In this document: positions 18,944-27,145 of the stretch, piece by piece
How the letters are laid out: the number at the start of each line of letters is the position of its first letter
Numbering within the stretch: position 1 is the first letter of the stretch
DNA from: an uncultured bacterium
GTDB taxonomy: Bacteria; Spirochaetota; Leptospiria; Leptospirales; Leptonemataceae
Assembly (NCBI GenBank): GCA_937928085.1
Contig: CALFVU010000006.1
Coordinates: forward strand, 1-64,000
DNA: 64,000 nucleotides
Direction of reading: 5' to 3'
Notes under the pieces: model-generated
The model's input: only the letters and a program-made list of their open reading frames with translations
What the model was told of the DNA's origin: nothing
The model's database searches: none
Program-made: the position numbers and the translations under genes

Positions 18944-20251
18944 ATGAATCCTTCTCGTTTTAGAAAGAACGTTTTTATTGTGTCCCGAAGTTTTGAACAA
19001 AGGTTAGTTTTATCTCGTGAGTTTTCTCAATATGGATTTCAGATTTATGAATTTGAAAAAACTCAACAAATTGTACCTTTTGTAAAAGTACAAAAACCAG
19101 ATGTTTGTATTATTCATTATGATAGAACAGAAGAAAATATTGTATTTCATATATCCCATGTATTGGAAGAAACACAGCATAAATGTTTTGTAATCTATTT
19201 GTTAGATCTGAAATATAAAGAACAAGAATTTCAAACAAGATTGGAGTTAATAAGAATTGGTGCGAATCAAATCAGTTATTTAGAGAACAATAAAATTAAA
19301 GAATTGAATCTTATTCTTAAAGAAATTGATGATTATTTTGAATTAGAAATAGAAAATATGGATTATATTTTATACATAAAAAATAATGAAGAATTTAACA
19401 ATTATTATATTCAACTTTTAAAACAAAAATTTAAGGTGGATGAGTTTTCTTATCAAGAAATTCAGGAATTATTAAATTCTAAAAATATCTTCATTTTGAA
19501 AGAAATGTATTTTATGATTATACTAAATATGTATTATTCGGATTTTTTAGGTGTAGAACTTGCCAGTATGATACGACAATTTCCATTACTAAAACATATC
19601 CCTATCATTTTCATTTCTAAGGAAAAAGAAATAGGAAAATTGCTACATACGATTCAAAAAGGAGGAGACGAATACTTAGTTCATCCGATCGATTCACAAA
19701 TTTTCTTTACTTTTATAAATTCACACTACAAAAAATACAAACTTTTAAAAAATAGTTTAGAAAAAGATCGAATGACAAATCTATACAATCATCATTCTTT
19801 TTTAGAAAAGTTAGAAGCAAAAATTAGAATTTTTCAGAAAGCATCCCAAAATTTTGCTTGTTGTATGGTAGATATCGACAATTTTAAAAGTATCAATGAT
19901 ACTTATGGTCATTTAGCTGGAGATCAGGTGATTATCAATCTTGCAAGATTTTTAAAATATAATCTTCGAAATTATGATTTTATTTGTCGCTATGGAGGAG
20001 AAGAATTTGCAGTGATATTAAATGTAAATGATAAAGATTCAGCAATAAAAATTATGGATAGAATTAGAAAAAATTTTTCACTTTTAAATCATCATTTTGG
20101 CGAAAATTCGTTTAGTTGTACTATAAGTATTGGAATTGCAATGTTTTTTGATTTTTTAGAAATGAAAACATTATTACAGGCTGCTGATAGTGGACTTTAT
20201 ATTGCTAAAAAACAGGGTAAAAACAAAGTAATTTTAGTAGAAAAATTATAG
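18944..20251 (+). CDS. Diguanylate cyclase with two receiver-like domains (PleD-like)
   Basis: A 435-aa cytoplasmic signalling protein. Residues about 1-125 and 140-265 look like two degenerate receiver domains (KPDVCIIHYD; PIIFISKEKEIGKLLHTIQ with GGDEYLVHPID). From about 275 there is a GGDEF domain (DRMTNLYNHHSFLE, DIDNFKSINDTYGHLAGD, active-site GGEEF) ending in IAKKQGKNKVI. The intact active site suggests c-di-GMP synthesis. Both receivers lack an obvious intact acidic pocket, so control may be by partner binding rather than phosphorylation. No kinase is adjacent. Confidence 0.9.
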   Translation: MNPSRFRKNVFIVSRSFEQRLVLSREFSQYGFQIYEFEKTQQIVPFVKVQKPDVCIIHYDRTEENIVFHISHVLEETQHKCFVIYLLDLKYKEQEFQTRLELIRIGANQISYLENNKIKELNLILKEIDDYFELEIENMDYILYIKNNEEFNNYYIQLLKQKFKVDEFSYQEIQELLNSKNIFILKEMYFMIILNMYYSDFLGVELASMIRQFPLLKHIPIIFISKEKEIGKLLHTIQKGGDEYLVHPIDSQIFFTFINSHYKKYKLLKNSLEKDRMTNLYNHHSFLEKLEAKIRIFQKASQNFACCMVDIDNFKSINDTYGHLAGDQVIINLARFLKYNLRNYDFICRYGGEEFAVILNVNDKDSAIKIMDRIRKNFSLLNHHFGENSFSCTISIGIAMFFDFLEMKTLLQAADSGLYIAKKQGKNKVILVEKL

Positions 20252-20282
20252 TCTTTATAGTCATCTAAAAAAAGTTAACAAT

Positions 20283-20891
20283 ATGATTTTAGATTTGAGT
20301 AAATTTTCACCCAATCAGATTGATTTAACTATGATGCAAACTCTAATACCGAGACCTATAGCTTGGGTACTTACTCAAAATTCCGATACAACTTATCATT
20401 TGTCTTTTTTTTCTTATTTTAATGCTATAGCCAGCGATCCTCCTTTAATTTTTATTTCGGTAGGGAAAAAAGATAAAAATACAAAAAACAATACTTGGAC
20501 TAATATAGAAGAACGAGATGAATTTATTGTACATATTCCCGATGTAGATTTTGTAAGGGAAGTTAATCAAACTTCGGAAACTTTGAACAGCGAAGTTTCC
20601 CAAATAAATAAACTTTCTTTAGAGTTAATGTTTTTAGAACCTAAAATTACTTCTTTGCCAATTGTCAAAAAAATCAAAATTGCTTTTATTTGTCAAAAAT
20701 ATCAGATTATCGAAATAGGAAATATATCTCAGGGTTTAATTTTTGGAAAAGTTAAATTTATTTATGTAGAGGATTCTTGTATTGCAGGTAAAAAACATAA
20801 AAACCTAAACATCGATCCTTTAAAAATTAACCCTTTATCTCGATTGGGTGCGGATACTTTTGCTACATTGGGTAACCTAATCTATATATAA
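20283..20891 (+). CDS. Flavin reductase-like, FMN-binding family protein
   Basis: A 202-aa protein of the flavin reductase (DIM6/NTAB-like) split-barrel family. It has the usual start (LIPRPIAWVLTQNSD), the flavin-phosphate region FFSYFNAIASDPPLIFISVGKK, and the C-terminal LSRLGADTFATLG. It probably binds FMN and uses NAD(P)H. It is 11 bases upstream of the broken queD and probably cotranscribed with queD and queC, but no functional link to queuosine is known to me. Confidence 0.82.
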   Translation: MILDLSKFSPNQIDLTMMQTLIPRPIAWVLTQNSDTTYHLSFFSYFNAIASDPPLIFISVGKKDKNTKNNTWTNIEERDEFIVHIPDVDFVREVNQTSETLNSEVSQINKLSLELMFLEPKITSLPIVKKIKIAFICQKYQIIEIGNISQGLIFGKVKFIYVEDSCIAGKKHKNLNIDPLKINPLSRLGADTFATLGNLIYI

Positions 20892-20902
20892 GGATCTATG
20901 TT

Positions 20903-21267
20903 ATGATCTTTTCGAAAACTTTTACTTTTGAGGCTTTGCATTATTTACCTAATTTGCTCAATAGTCATAAATATAAAAGATTACATGGGCATTCTTTTTG
21001 TTTTGAAATTTTGTGAAAGGTCCTATGAATCATACGTATAATTGGGTGATGGATTATGAGGAAATTTCAAAAATTGTAAAACCCATTGTTGAGAGATATT
21101 TGGATCATCGATGATTGAATGAAATAAAAAGTTTAGAAAAATTTACATCGGAACAAATAGCAATTTTGTTACGGAAAAAAATTTTTCCTAAATTATCAAG
21201 TTTGAAGCAAATGATTGTCTACGAAACCTCTACACCAAAAGCAATTTACTTTGGAGAAAAAGAATGA
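20903..21267 (+). pseudogene. queD: 6-carboxy-5,6,7,8-tetrahydropterin synthase QueD, degraded
   Basis: Pieces of QueD are plain: FTFEALHYLP, HKYKRLHGHSF, NWVMDYEEI, ERYLDHR, LNEIKSLEKFTSEQIA and VYETSTPKAIYFG. At least three lesions are visible. The catalytic Cys of the HKC-LHGHS motif is Tyr. A base is missing near 21014 (ATTTTGTGAAAGG), shifting the frame at ILVKGP. A TGA interrupts LDHR*LNE at about 21112. The gene keeps its upstream AAGGA, and its final TGA overlaps the queC ATG, so it was once the first half of a queDC unit. Confidence 0.85.
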
Positions 21268-21950
21268 ATAAGGCTATTGTGTTATTAAGTGGCGGAATTG
21301 ATTCAGTAACGACTCTATATTTAGCGAAAAAAAAATTTAAGATTCTTGCCCTTATATTTGATTATGGACAAAAGCATAAATACGAAATTCGTTTAGCTAA
21401 AAAACACTGTCAATTAACAGATAGCGAATTGATTATTATCCAGATTAACAATCAAATCTTTAAAAATAACGCTTTAGTAAATCCAGAAATCGAAGTACCT
21501 AAAAATCGAAAATTAGATTCTAAAGAAATACCCATTACATATGTACCAGGAAGAAATTTATTATTTTTGTCTTATGCTATAGCAATTGCAGAATCCAGAA
21601 ATATTAGGGATATTTTTATTGGTGTAAATATTATAGATTATTCTGGATATCCCGATTGTAGACCTAAATTTATCCGTTCATTTGAAAAAACAGCAAATTT
21701 GGCAACTAAGATGGGAGTTTCTGGAAATTGCTTTCAGATTCATACTCCTTTGTTATACAAAAATAAATCCGAGATTATCCAAATAGGCTTAAAGAATAAT
21801 CTTGATTATTCATTAACTTCAAGCTGTTATCAACCAGCTCTGAATGGAAAACCCTGTTTAGAATGTGATAGTTGTCAAATTCGATTAAAAGCTTTCAAAA
21901 AAATTGGAATGGAAGATCCTTTGTTAAAAAAATATAAATTGAATCTTTAA
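21264..21950 (+). CDS. queC: 7-cyano-7-deazaguanine synthase QueC
   Basis: A 228-aa enzyme converting 7-carboxy-7-deazaguanine to preQ0 in the queuosine pathway. The ATP-pyrophosphatase P loop LSGGIDS is near residue 8, followed by DYGQKHKYE, TYVPGRNLLFLSYA, and GVNIIDYSGYPDCRPKFI. The zinc site is formed by Cys in SSCYQP and CLECDSCQIR. It is intact although the upstream queD is broken, so either another QueD exists, preQ0 is salvaged upstream, or the pathway is decaying. The stop overlaps the convergent hypX stop. Confidence 0.95.
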   Translation: MNKAIVLLSGGIDSVTTLYLAKKKFKILALIFDYGQKHKYEIRLAKKHCQLTDSELIIIQINNQIFKNNALVNPEIEVPKNRKLDSKEIPITYVPGRNLLFLSYAIAIAESRNIRDIFIGVNIIDYSGYPDCRPKFIRSFEKTANLATKMGVSGNCFQIHTPLLYKNKSEIIQIGLKNNLDYSLTSSCYQPALNGKPCLECDSCQIRLKAFKKIGMEDPLLKKYKLNL

Positions 21951-23689
21951 ACAAATTCTTTTATTCTTCTGTGCTTTGCTAAATAAAGGGGAGTTCGGAA
22001 ATTTCTAATTTTATAGACAAAATAATATCTTGCAATATGATACGAAGGATCAAACCCAAAAAAATTTTTTTTAAGTTGTTCTAATTCTTCGTTTTTATAA
22101 TCTTGTAAAGGTTTTTGAGATTCATCTTCTTCCCTTTGTTTTTTTTTATTAAATAAAAATGTGTTGTAATCTATCGATTTTATAAATTTTTTTATATAAA
22201 CTTTTATATTTTCTTCGAAATTATTGACATCTCCTTCTATTTCTTTGTCAATAAATCCTAATTCTTTTGCTTTTTTCGTACTAATTGGTAATCTCAAATC
22301 GATAATTTTTTTTATATTTTCTTTTGATACTCGTTTTGGTAATAAGTATGTCCAAAATTCTGAACCATAGAGATTTCCCATCGATTTATAATGGGGATTT
22401 AAAATAATACCTTTTCTTGCCAATATGAAATCACAACTTAAAGCTAAATAACATCCTCCTGCACCAGCATTTCCCCTAAATACAGAAATTGTTATATGTT
22501 CAATATCTTTGATAATGACCTCGCATAAATCATCCATTTTAAGGATGTTATTCCATGACTCTAGTGCTGGCGACTTAGAATTTTCAATTATATTGAGATG
22601 AATCCCATTCGAAAAAAAATCTTCGCCTCCCATCAATACAATCACATCAATTTTTTTATTTTTTAATTCTAAGTAAGCATTTTTTAACTTTTCACATTGT
22701 TCTCTGCTCATTGCACCATTATAAAAATTAAAATATAAATAACCAATATTCTCTTCTATGACATAATAAATTTCTTGAAAAGTTCCTTCTTCTTTAGAAA
22801 AACCAATCTTGATTTCTGGAATTTTTTCAGCTATTTCGGGAATAACATAACAAGAAGGAAGCTTAAGCGTAGGTAAATCTTTTTTTAACTTCATTGTTTG
22901 AATCCAAATTGCACCGTCTAAAGTTTTTCTTAAAATCGCATGATCTCTTTTTGCAAGAAATTCACCTGGTTTTCTATTTTTAAATTCTTTAAGAAGTTGC
23001 TTTTCTTCAAAGGCATTAAAGAGATAAATTTTTTTATCTTCTATTTCTTCTAAAACACCGGGAAAACCATCTGAAGCATATATTTTTTTTAGTATAGTTT
23101 TGGTAAGATCTTTTTCCCAATGTATTTTTCGTTGATCTTGCTTTAGATAAGGATTCCATTTTCCTTTAATCTCTGGTTTTGTATAATCTAATGGTTCTGG
23201 TAAAATTCCATATTGAAGTTTTTCTAAAGCCGAAAAAATTCCTTTTATTGCACAATCAGAAACTTCATTTCTATAAATAGAGCTTTTTTTTGCAAATCTC
23301 ATTGGAAATTCAAAAGATGCCCAGATATCTCCTGCATCCCAATCCATACTTGCTTCTATGATAGTTACACCCCAAATTTTTTCTTCGTTTAGAATTGCAT
23401 AATCTAATGATGAAGGTCCTCGATCTCCTTTAATACCCGGATGTACGATCCAACATAAAACCTTTTCAAATATTTCTTTAGGAATTGCACTTTTTAAATA
23501 AGGTGCTATGATTAAATCGGGTTGAAACAATTCTACAGCTTCTTTTGTAAGATCTGAATTGATATCAAACTCTATGGATACATCGTAACCATTTTCTTCT
23601 AACTCTACAAATATTCTTTGAGTTAAACTTTGGAAACTATCTGTTAATAATAATATTTTTTTGATATGATTCTTGTATATATATTTCAT
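21947..23689 (-). CDS. hypX: Hydrogenase maturation protein HypX (formyltransferase / enoyl-CoA hydratase-like)
   Basis: A 580-aa two-domain protein that makes the CO ligand of the [NiFe] site from a formyl group under oxic conditions. The N-terminal half has the formyltransferase pattern (KILLLTDSFQSLTQRIF, VHPGIKGDRGPSSLDYAI, DAGDIWAS). The C-terminal half is crotonase-like (VLMGGEDFFSNGIHLNII, FRGNAGAGGCYLALSCDFI, HYKSMGNLYGSEFWTYLLP). The start is placed at ATG 23689 because family homology begins there; the track start 117 bases earlier lies inside hypD. It still overlaps hypD by 53 bases. Last gene of the hya-hyp operon. Confidence 0.92.
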   Translation of the reverse strand: MKYIYKNHIKKILLLTDSFQSLTQRIFVELEENGYDVSIEFDINSDLTKEAVELFQPDLIIAPYLKSAIPKEIFEKVLCWIVHPGIKGDRGPSSLDYAILNEEKIWGVTIIEASMDWDAGDIWASFEFPMRFAKKSSIYRNEVSDCAIKGIFSALEKLQYGILPEPLDYTKPEIKGKWNPYLKQDQRKIHWEKDLTKTILKKIYASDGFPGVLEEIEDKKIYLFNAFEEKQLLKEFKNRKPGEFLAKRDHAILRKTLDGAIWIQTMKLKKDLPTLKLPSCYVIPEIAEKIPEIKIGFSKEEGTFQEIYYVIEENIGYLYFNFYNGAMSREQCEKLKNAYLELKNKKIDVIVLMGGEDFFSNGIHLNIIENSKSPALESWNNILKMDDLCEVIIKDIEHITISVFRGNAGAGGCYLALSCDFILARKGIILNPHYKSMGNLYGSEFWTYLLPKRVSKENIKKIIDLRLPISTKKAKELGFIDKEIEGDVNNFEENIKVYIKKFIKSIDYNTFLFNKKKQREEDESQKPLQDYKNEELEQLKKNFFGFDPSYHIARYYFVYKIRNFRTPLYLAKHRRIKEFV

Positions 23690-24809
23690 TTGTCTGTTCA
23701 AAGTTTTTATATAAATAATAAGCAGCACATGCTCCTTCTGAAGAAACCATACAAGAACCAATTGGATTTTCAGGTGTACAAGCAGTACCAAAAATCGGAC
23801 ATTCATTAGGTTTTTTTAGACCTCTAAGTACATGACCACAAATACAAGCTTTGTTTTCTTTAGGTTTTGATAATTCTATTTTAAATTTTGCTTCTCCGTC
23901 AAATTGACTATATAGTTCTTGAATTTGAAGTGCACTATAAGGAATAGTACCTAAACCACGCCATTTAAATTCCTTTCTTAGCTCAAAAACTTCAGAAACT
24001 AATTTTTTGGCTATGATATTTCCTTCTTTTGTAACAGCACGTGATAGTTCATTGATCAATATTGGATTTTTTTTGTTTATATTTCTTACTAGATAAAGAA
24101 TGGATAATAACAAATCTTCGGGTTCAAATCCAGAGATAGCTACTGGCTTTTGAAACTCCTCGACAAAATATTCATAAGGTTCATAACCAATAATGGTACT
24201 TACATGTCCCGGACCGATAAAGGCATCTATGGGTACTGAATTCATTTCTCTGAGTTCAGGAGAATTCAAAATGTGTTGAATTGCAGATGGGGTCAACACA
24301 TGATTACAGATAACGGATATGTTTCTTATATTATCTTGCTCTATAGTTTTTAATAATACTGCGGTTTGTGGAGTTGTTGTTTCAAATCCCAAAGCAAAAA
24401 AAATTATTTCTTTTTTAGGATTTTCTTTTGCAATTTTTATAGTTTCTAAACAAGAATATACCATTCGAATATCATAACCCTCTGAACGAAGATGTAACAG
24501 ACTTTTACGGTTACTTCCCGGAACTCTTAGTAAATCTCCATAAGAACAAAAAATACTATTTGGTATTTTTGCTAATTCTAAAGCATAGTCAATTCTTTCA
24601 ATTGGTAAAACGCAAACAGGGCAACCCGGTCCGTGTACCATTTCTATTTCTTTGGGAAGTAAATCAATAATACCATATTTTAATAATGAGTGTGTATGCC
24701 CTCCACAAAATTCCATAATATAGTATTTTCTGTCTTTTTGGACTTCGTTTTGAATTCTTTGAACCAAATTACGAACTTTATCTTTTTGAAAAAATGCAAG
24801 AGTTTTCAT
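23637..24809 (-). CDS. hypD: Hydrogenase maturation factor HypD
   Basis: A 390-aa iron-sulfur scaffold protein that assembles Fe(CN)2CO with HypC. Diagnostic motifs are FCGGHTHSLLKYG, VHGPGCPVCVLP, FFALGFETTTP, GFEPEDLL, and the C-terminal CICGHVLRGLKKP with the 4Fe-4S cysteines. The ATG overlaps the hypB stop by 4 bases. The ~18-residue tail after CAAYYLYKN extends past the usual end and into hypX. Confidence 0.96.
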   Translation of the reverse strand: MKTLAFFQKDKVRNLVQRIQNEVQKDRKYYIMEFCGGHTHSLLKYGIIDLLPKEIEMVHGPGCPVCVLPIERIDYALELAKIPNSIFCSYGDLLRVPGSNRKSLLHLRSEGYDIRMVYSCLETIKIAKENPKKEIIFFALGFETTTPQTAVLLKTIEQDNIRNISVICNHVLTPSAIQHILNSPELREMNSVPIDAFIGPGHVSTIIGYEPYEYFVEEFQKPVAISGFEPEDLLLSILYLVRNINKKNPILINELSRAVTKEGNIIAKKLVSEVFELRKEFKWRGLGTIPYSALQIQELYSQFDGEAKFKIELSKPKENKACICGHVLRGLKKPNECPIFGTACTPENPIGSCMVSSEGACAAYYLYKNFEQTNEIYIQESYQKNIIINR

Positions 24810-25495
24810 AAATTCATATATTTAATTTGATGATTTTCTATAATCCAGAGACCTAATTCTTCTATTCCTACACTTGTTTTTGCTGAGATTTGAAAAATTT
24901 TTGAGTCCGGATTAATCTGTTTTATATTGGTGATGATTTGATTCATATCAGTTTCTAAGATAGGTGCCAAATCGATTTTATTGATAATTGCACTTTGGGT
25001 TTTTCTAAAAATCCCTGGATATTTTAATGGTTTATCTTCGCCTTCTGTTACCGAAAGGATTACAAGATTTTTATCTGAACCTGTATCGTAACTTGCAGGA
25101 CATATTAAATTCCCTACGTTCTCGATTAAAATTATATCAATTTCTTCTTCTTTTAATTCTTCAATAGCGCCTAAAATCACATTCGAAGCTAAATGACAGC
25201 TTCCTCCAAATCTTGATGTATTGATTAATGCTATAGGAATGTTATGATGCTGCAACTTTTTAGCATCATTATCAGTTTGGACATCTCCTTCTATAATTCC
25301 AATTTTATATCCTTTAGAAAGTAAAAAAGGGATTAATTTATCTAACAAAGTAGTTTTTCCAGAACCTGGAGAGCTCATAAAATTAAACATTGACTGTTTT
25401 TTTGAAACAAGAATTTCTCGAATCGTATTTGCTAATTGGTTGTTTTTTTCCATTACATTCTTAACAATTTTTATTTCTTTTAATATTGTTTCCAT
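24806..25495 (-). CDS. hypB: Hydrogenase nickel-insertion GTPase HypB
   Basis: A 229-aa GTPase delivering nickel with HypA. It has P loop SSPGSGKTTLLDKL, EGDVQTDNDAKKL, the intrasubunit metal site around FGGSCHLAS, IENVGNLICPASYDTG and the NKIDLAP specificity motif. There is no His-rich N terminus, so it is not a nickel-storage form. It lies between hypA and hypD in the operon. Confidence 0.95.
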   Translation of the reverse strand: METILKEIKIVKNVMEKNNQLANTIREILVSKKQSMFNFMSSPGSGKTTLLDKLIPFLLSKGYKIGIIEGDVQTDNDAKKLQHHNIPIALINTSRFGGSCHLASNVILGAIEELKEEEIDIILIENVGNLICPASYDTGSDKNLVILSVTEGEDKPLKYPGIFRKTQSAIINKIDLAPILETDMNQIITNIKQINPDSKIFQISAKTSVGIEELGLWIIENHQIKYMNL

Positions 25496-25507
25496 AAAGT
25501 AACTCCT

Positions 25508-25843
25508 TTAATCGTATATAATGATTTTATCTATAAACATTTCTTGACCTTCGATAATTTCTAACCCATTGTTACATTTAGGGCAAAGAAAAAATAAATC
25601 ATCAATTGAATATTTAGTTTTGCATTGTATACATTTTCCTATTAAAGGTTGATATTCAATCTTTAACTCTGCTTCGTTTAAATTCTGATAATCCATTTTT
25701 ATTATATCAAAATAAAACATTAAAGAATCTGCTACGATTTGATCAATTTTGCTTAACTTTAAGTGGATTTCTTTTACTATTTTATGATTTGACTCTTCTA
25801 TAGCAATTTCTACAATCGTTTTTGCAATACCCAACTCGTGCAT
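25508..25843 (-). CDS. hypA: Hydrogenase nickel-insertion protein HypA
   Basis: A 111-aa nickel and zinc metallochaperone. The start is set at ATG 25843 so that the protein begins MHELGIAK, giving the essential nickel-binding His2; the track adds nine upstream residues inside hypE. The zinc domain has two CxxC knuckles (CIQCKTKYS and CPKCNNG). It follows hypE by 1 base. Confidence 0.94.
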   Translation of the reverse strand: MHELGIAKTIVEIAIEESNHKIVKEIHLKLSKIDQIVADSLMFYFDIIKMDYQNLNEAELKIEYQPLIGKCIQCKTKYSIDDLFFLCPKCNNGLEIIEGQEMFIDKIIIYD

Positions 25844-25844
25844 T

Positions 25845-26849
25845 TTAGCAGATTCTTGGCAATATTTCATTTGATAACATATCCAACATTCGTTTTCCGC
25901 CTATGTTTGTTTTTAGGACAACTTTTGATGGATAACGGTTAGTGACTTCTCCAATTACAGAGGAATCTTTGGAAATTTCAAAATTTTTTAAAATTGATAT
26001 TGCTTTTTCTACTTCTTCTTCTGCAAGAATACAAACAAATCTACCTTCGCAAGCCAAATGAAATACCTCTAATCCCAATATATCACAAACACCTTTTACT
26101 TCCTCTTTTATAGGAACTTTTTCCTCCCAAATTTCGATTCCCCAATTTTGATTTCTTACAAACTCATTGAGTACAGTTGCTACACCACCTCTTGTAGGAT
26201 CTCTTATAATTTTTATAGTTTTACAAGAGCTTAATAAATTTTGAATTACAAAATTTATTGAATTACAATCACTTTTAATATCGACATTAAAATCCAAAGA
26301 GTTTCTTAAAAGGTAAAGAGAAGCTCCATGATCGCCCATTGTTCCTGAGAGAATTACTTTATCTTTTTCCTTCACTGTGCCTAGCCCTGTGGGAATATTC
26401 TCTAACAAAACTCCGATGCCTGTTGTAGAAATAAAAATTTCGTCAATTTCTCCCTTTGGTACAACTTTAGTATCACCTGCAATAAATTCTACTTGATTAT
26501 ATTCTAATTCTTTCTTCATAGATTCTAAGATTTTTTGCAAATTAAGTATAGAAAAACCTTCTTCTATAATAAAACTTGCAGTAATAAAAAGAGGTTTCGC
26601 TCCAACAACAGACAGATCGTTGATCGTGCCTGTAATGGCAAGCTTTCCAATATCTCCCCCTGAAAAGAAAATAGGTTTAATTACATGGGCATCTGTAGTA
26701 ATTGCTATTTTTTGATTTTCTATAAAAACTTTTGCGCTATCTTCTAATTGGAAATTGTTGTGATTTAAATATTTTAAAAAAACATTATGAATTAATTCTT
26801 GAGTTTGTTTTCCTCCATTTCCCTGTGTTATATGGATATAAGGATTCAT
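25845..26849 (-). CDS. hypE: Hydrogenase maturation protein HypE (carbamoyl dehydratase)
   Basis: A 334-aa PurM-like ATPase that converts the thiocarboxamide on its C-terminal cysteine to thiocyanate, giving the CN ligands. It ends LPRIC, the required C-terminal Cys. It also shows HITQGNGGKQTQELI, TTDAHVIKPIFFSGGDIGKLA and RDPTRGGVATVLNEF. The start overlaps the hypC stop by 4 bases. Confidence 0.96.
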   Translation of the reverse strand: MNPYIHITQGNGGKQTQELIHNVFLKYLNHNNFQLEDSAKVFIENQKIAITTDAHVIKPIFFSGGDIGKLAITGTINDLSVVGAKPLFITASFIIEEGFSILNLQKILESMKKELEYNQVEFIAGDTKVVPKGEIDEIFISTTGIGVLLENIPTGLGTVKEKDKVILSGTMGDHGASLYLLRNSLDFNVDIKSDCNSINFVIQNLLSSCKTIKIIRDPTRGGVATVLNEFVRNQNWGIEIWEEKVPIKEEVKGVCDILGLEVFHLACEGRFVCILAEEEVEKAISILKNFEISKDSSVIGEVTNRYPSKVVLKTNIGGKRMLDMLSNEILPRIC

Positions 26850-27136
26850 ATTTCTTTATTAAATTTAATAAATTGAGTTTCTTTAGAATTTAGATCAAAT
26901 TCTTCCGGGAAAAGCTCTTCTCTTATCTTACTTTCTTCTTCTAAAATTTCCATAGTTTTGTAAAACTCTTCTTCATCAATTTTTTGTATTGCAAAACCAG
27001 TGTGCACTAAGACATAATCACCAACTTGAATTGGACTTACTAAAGAAATGTTGATTTTTTTCTTGACTCCTTTGTATTCTACTATGGCAGACTCTCCTTC
27101 TAAGGAAATGATTTTCATGGGAATAGCTAGACACAT
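26846..27136 (-). CDS. hypC: Hydrogenase assembly chaperone HypC
   Basis: A 96-aa chaperone with the invariant N terminus MCLAIPMKI, whose Cys2 carries the Fe(CN)2CO unit with HypD, and the GDYVLVHTGFAIQKI core. It is slightly longer than typical because of an acidic ~20-residue tail. It lies 9 bases downstream of hypF. Confidence 0.95.
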   Translation of the reverse strand: MCLAIPMKIISLEGESAIVEYKGVKKKINISLVSPIQVGDYVLVHTGFAIQKIDEEEFYKTMEILEEESKIREELFPEEFDLNSKETQFIKFNKEI

Positions 27137-27145
27137 AACTAACTC

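Noticed and set aside
21112-21114. TGA read as tryptophan in queD
   Set aside because: TGA clearly ends several intact genes here (GldG, nosD, hypB), and queD carries other lesions, so a nonsense mutation is simpler.
23690-23806. Upstream start of hypX given by the ORF track
   Set aside because: The extra 39 residues lie entirely within hypD in another frame and do not match the HypX family N terminus.
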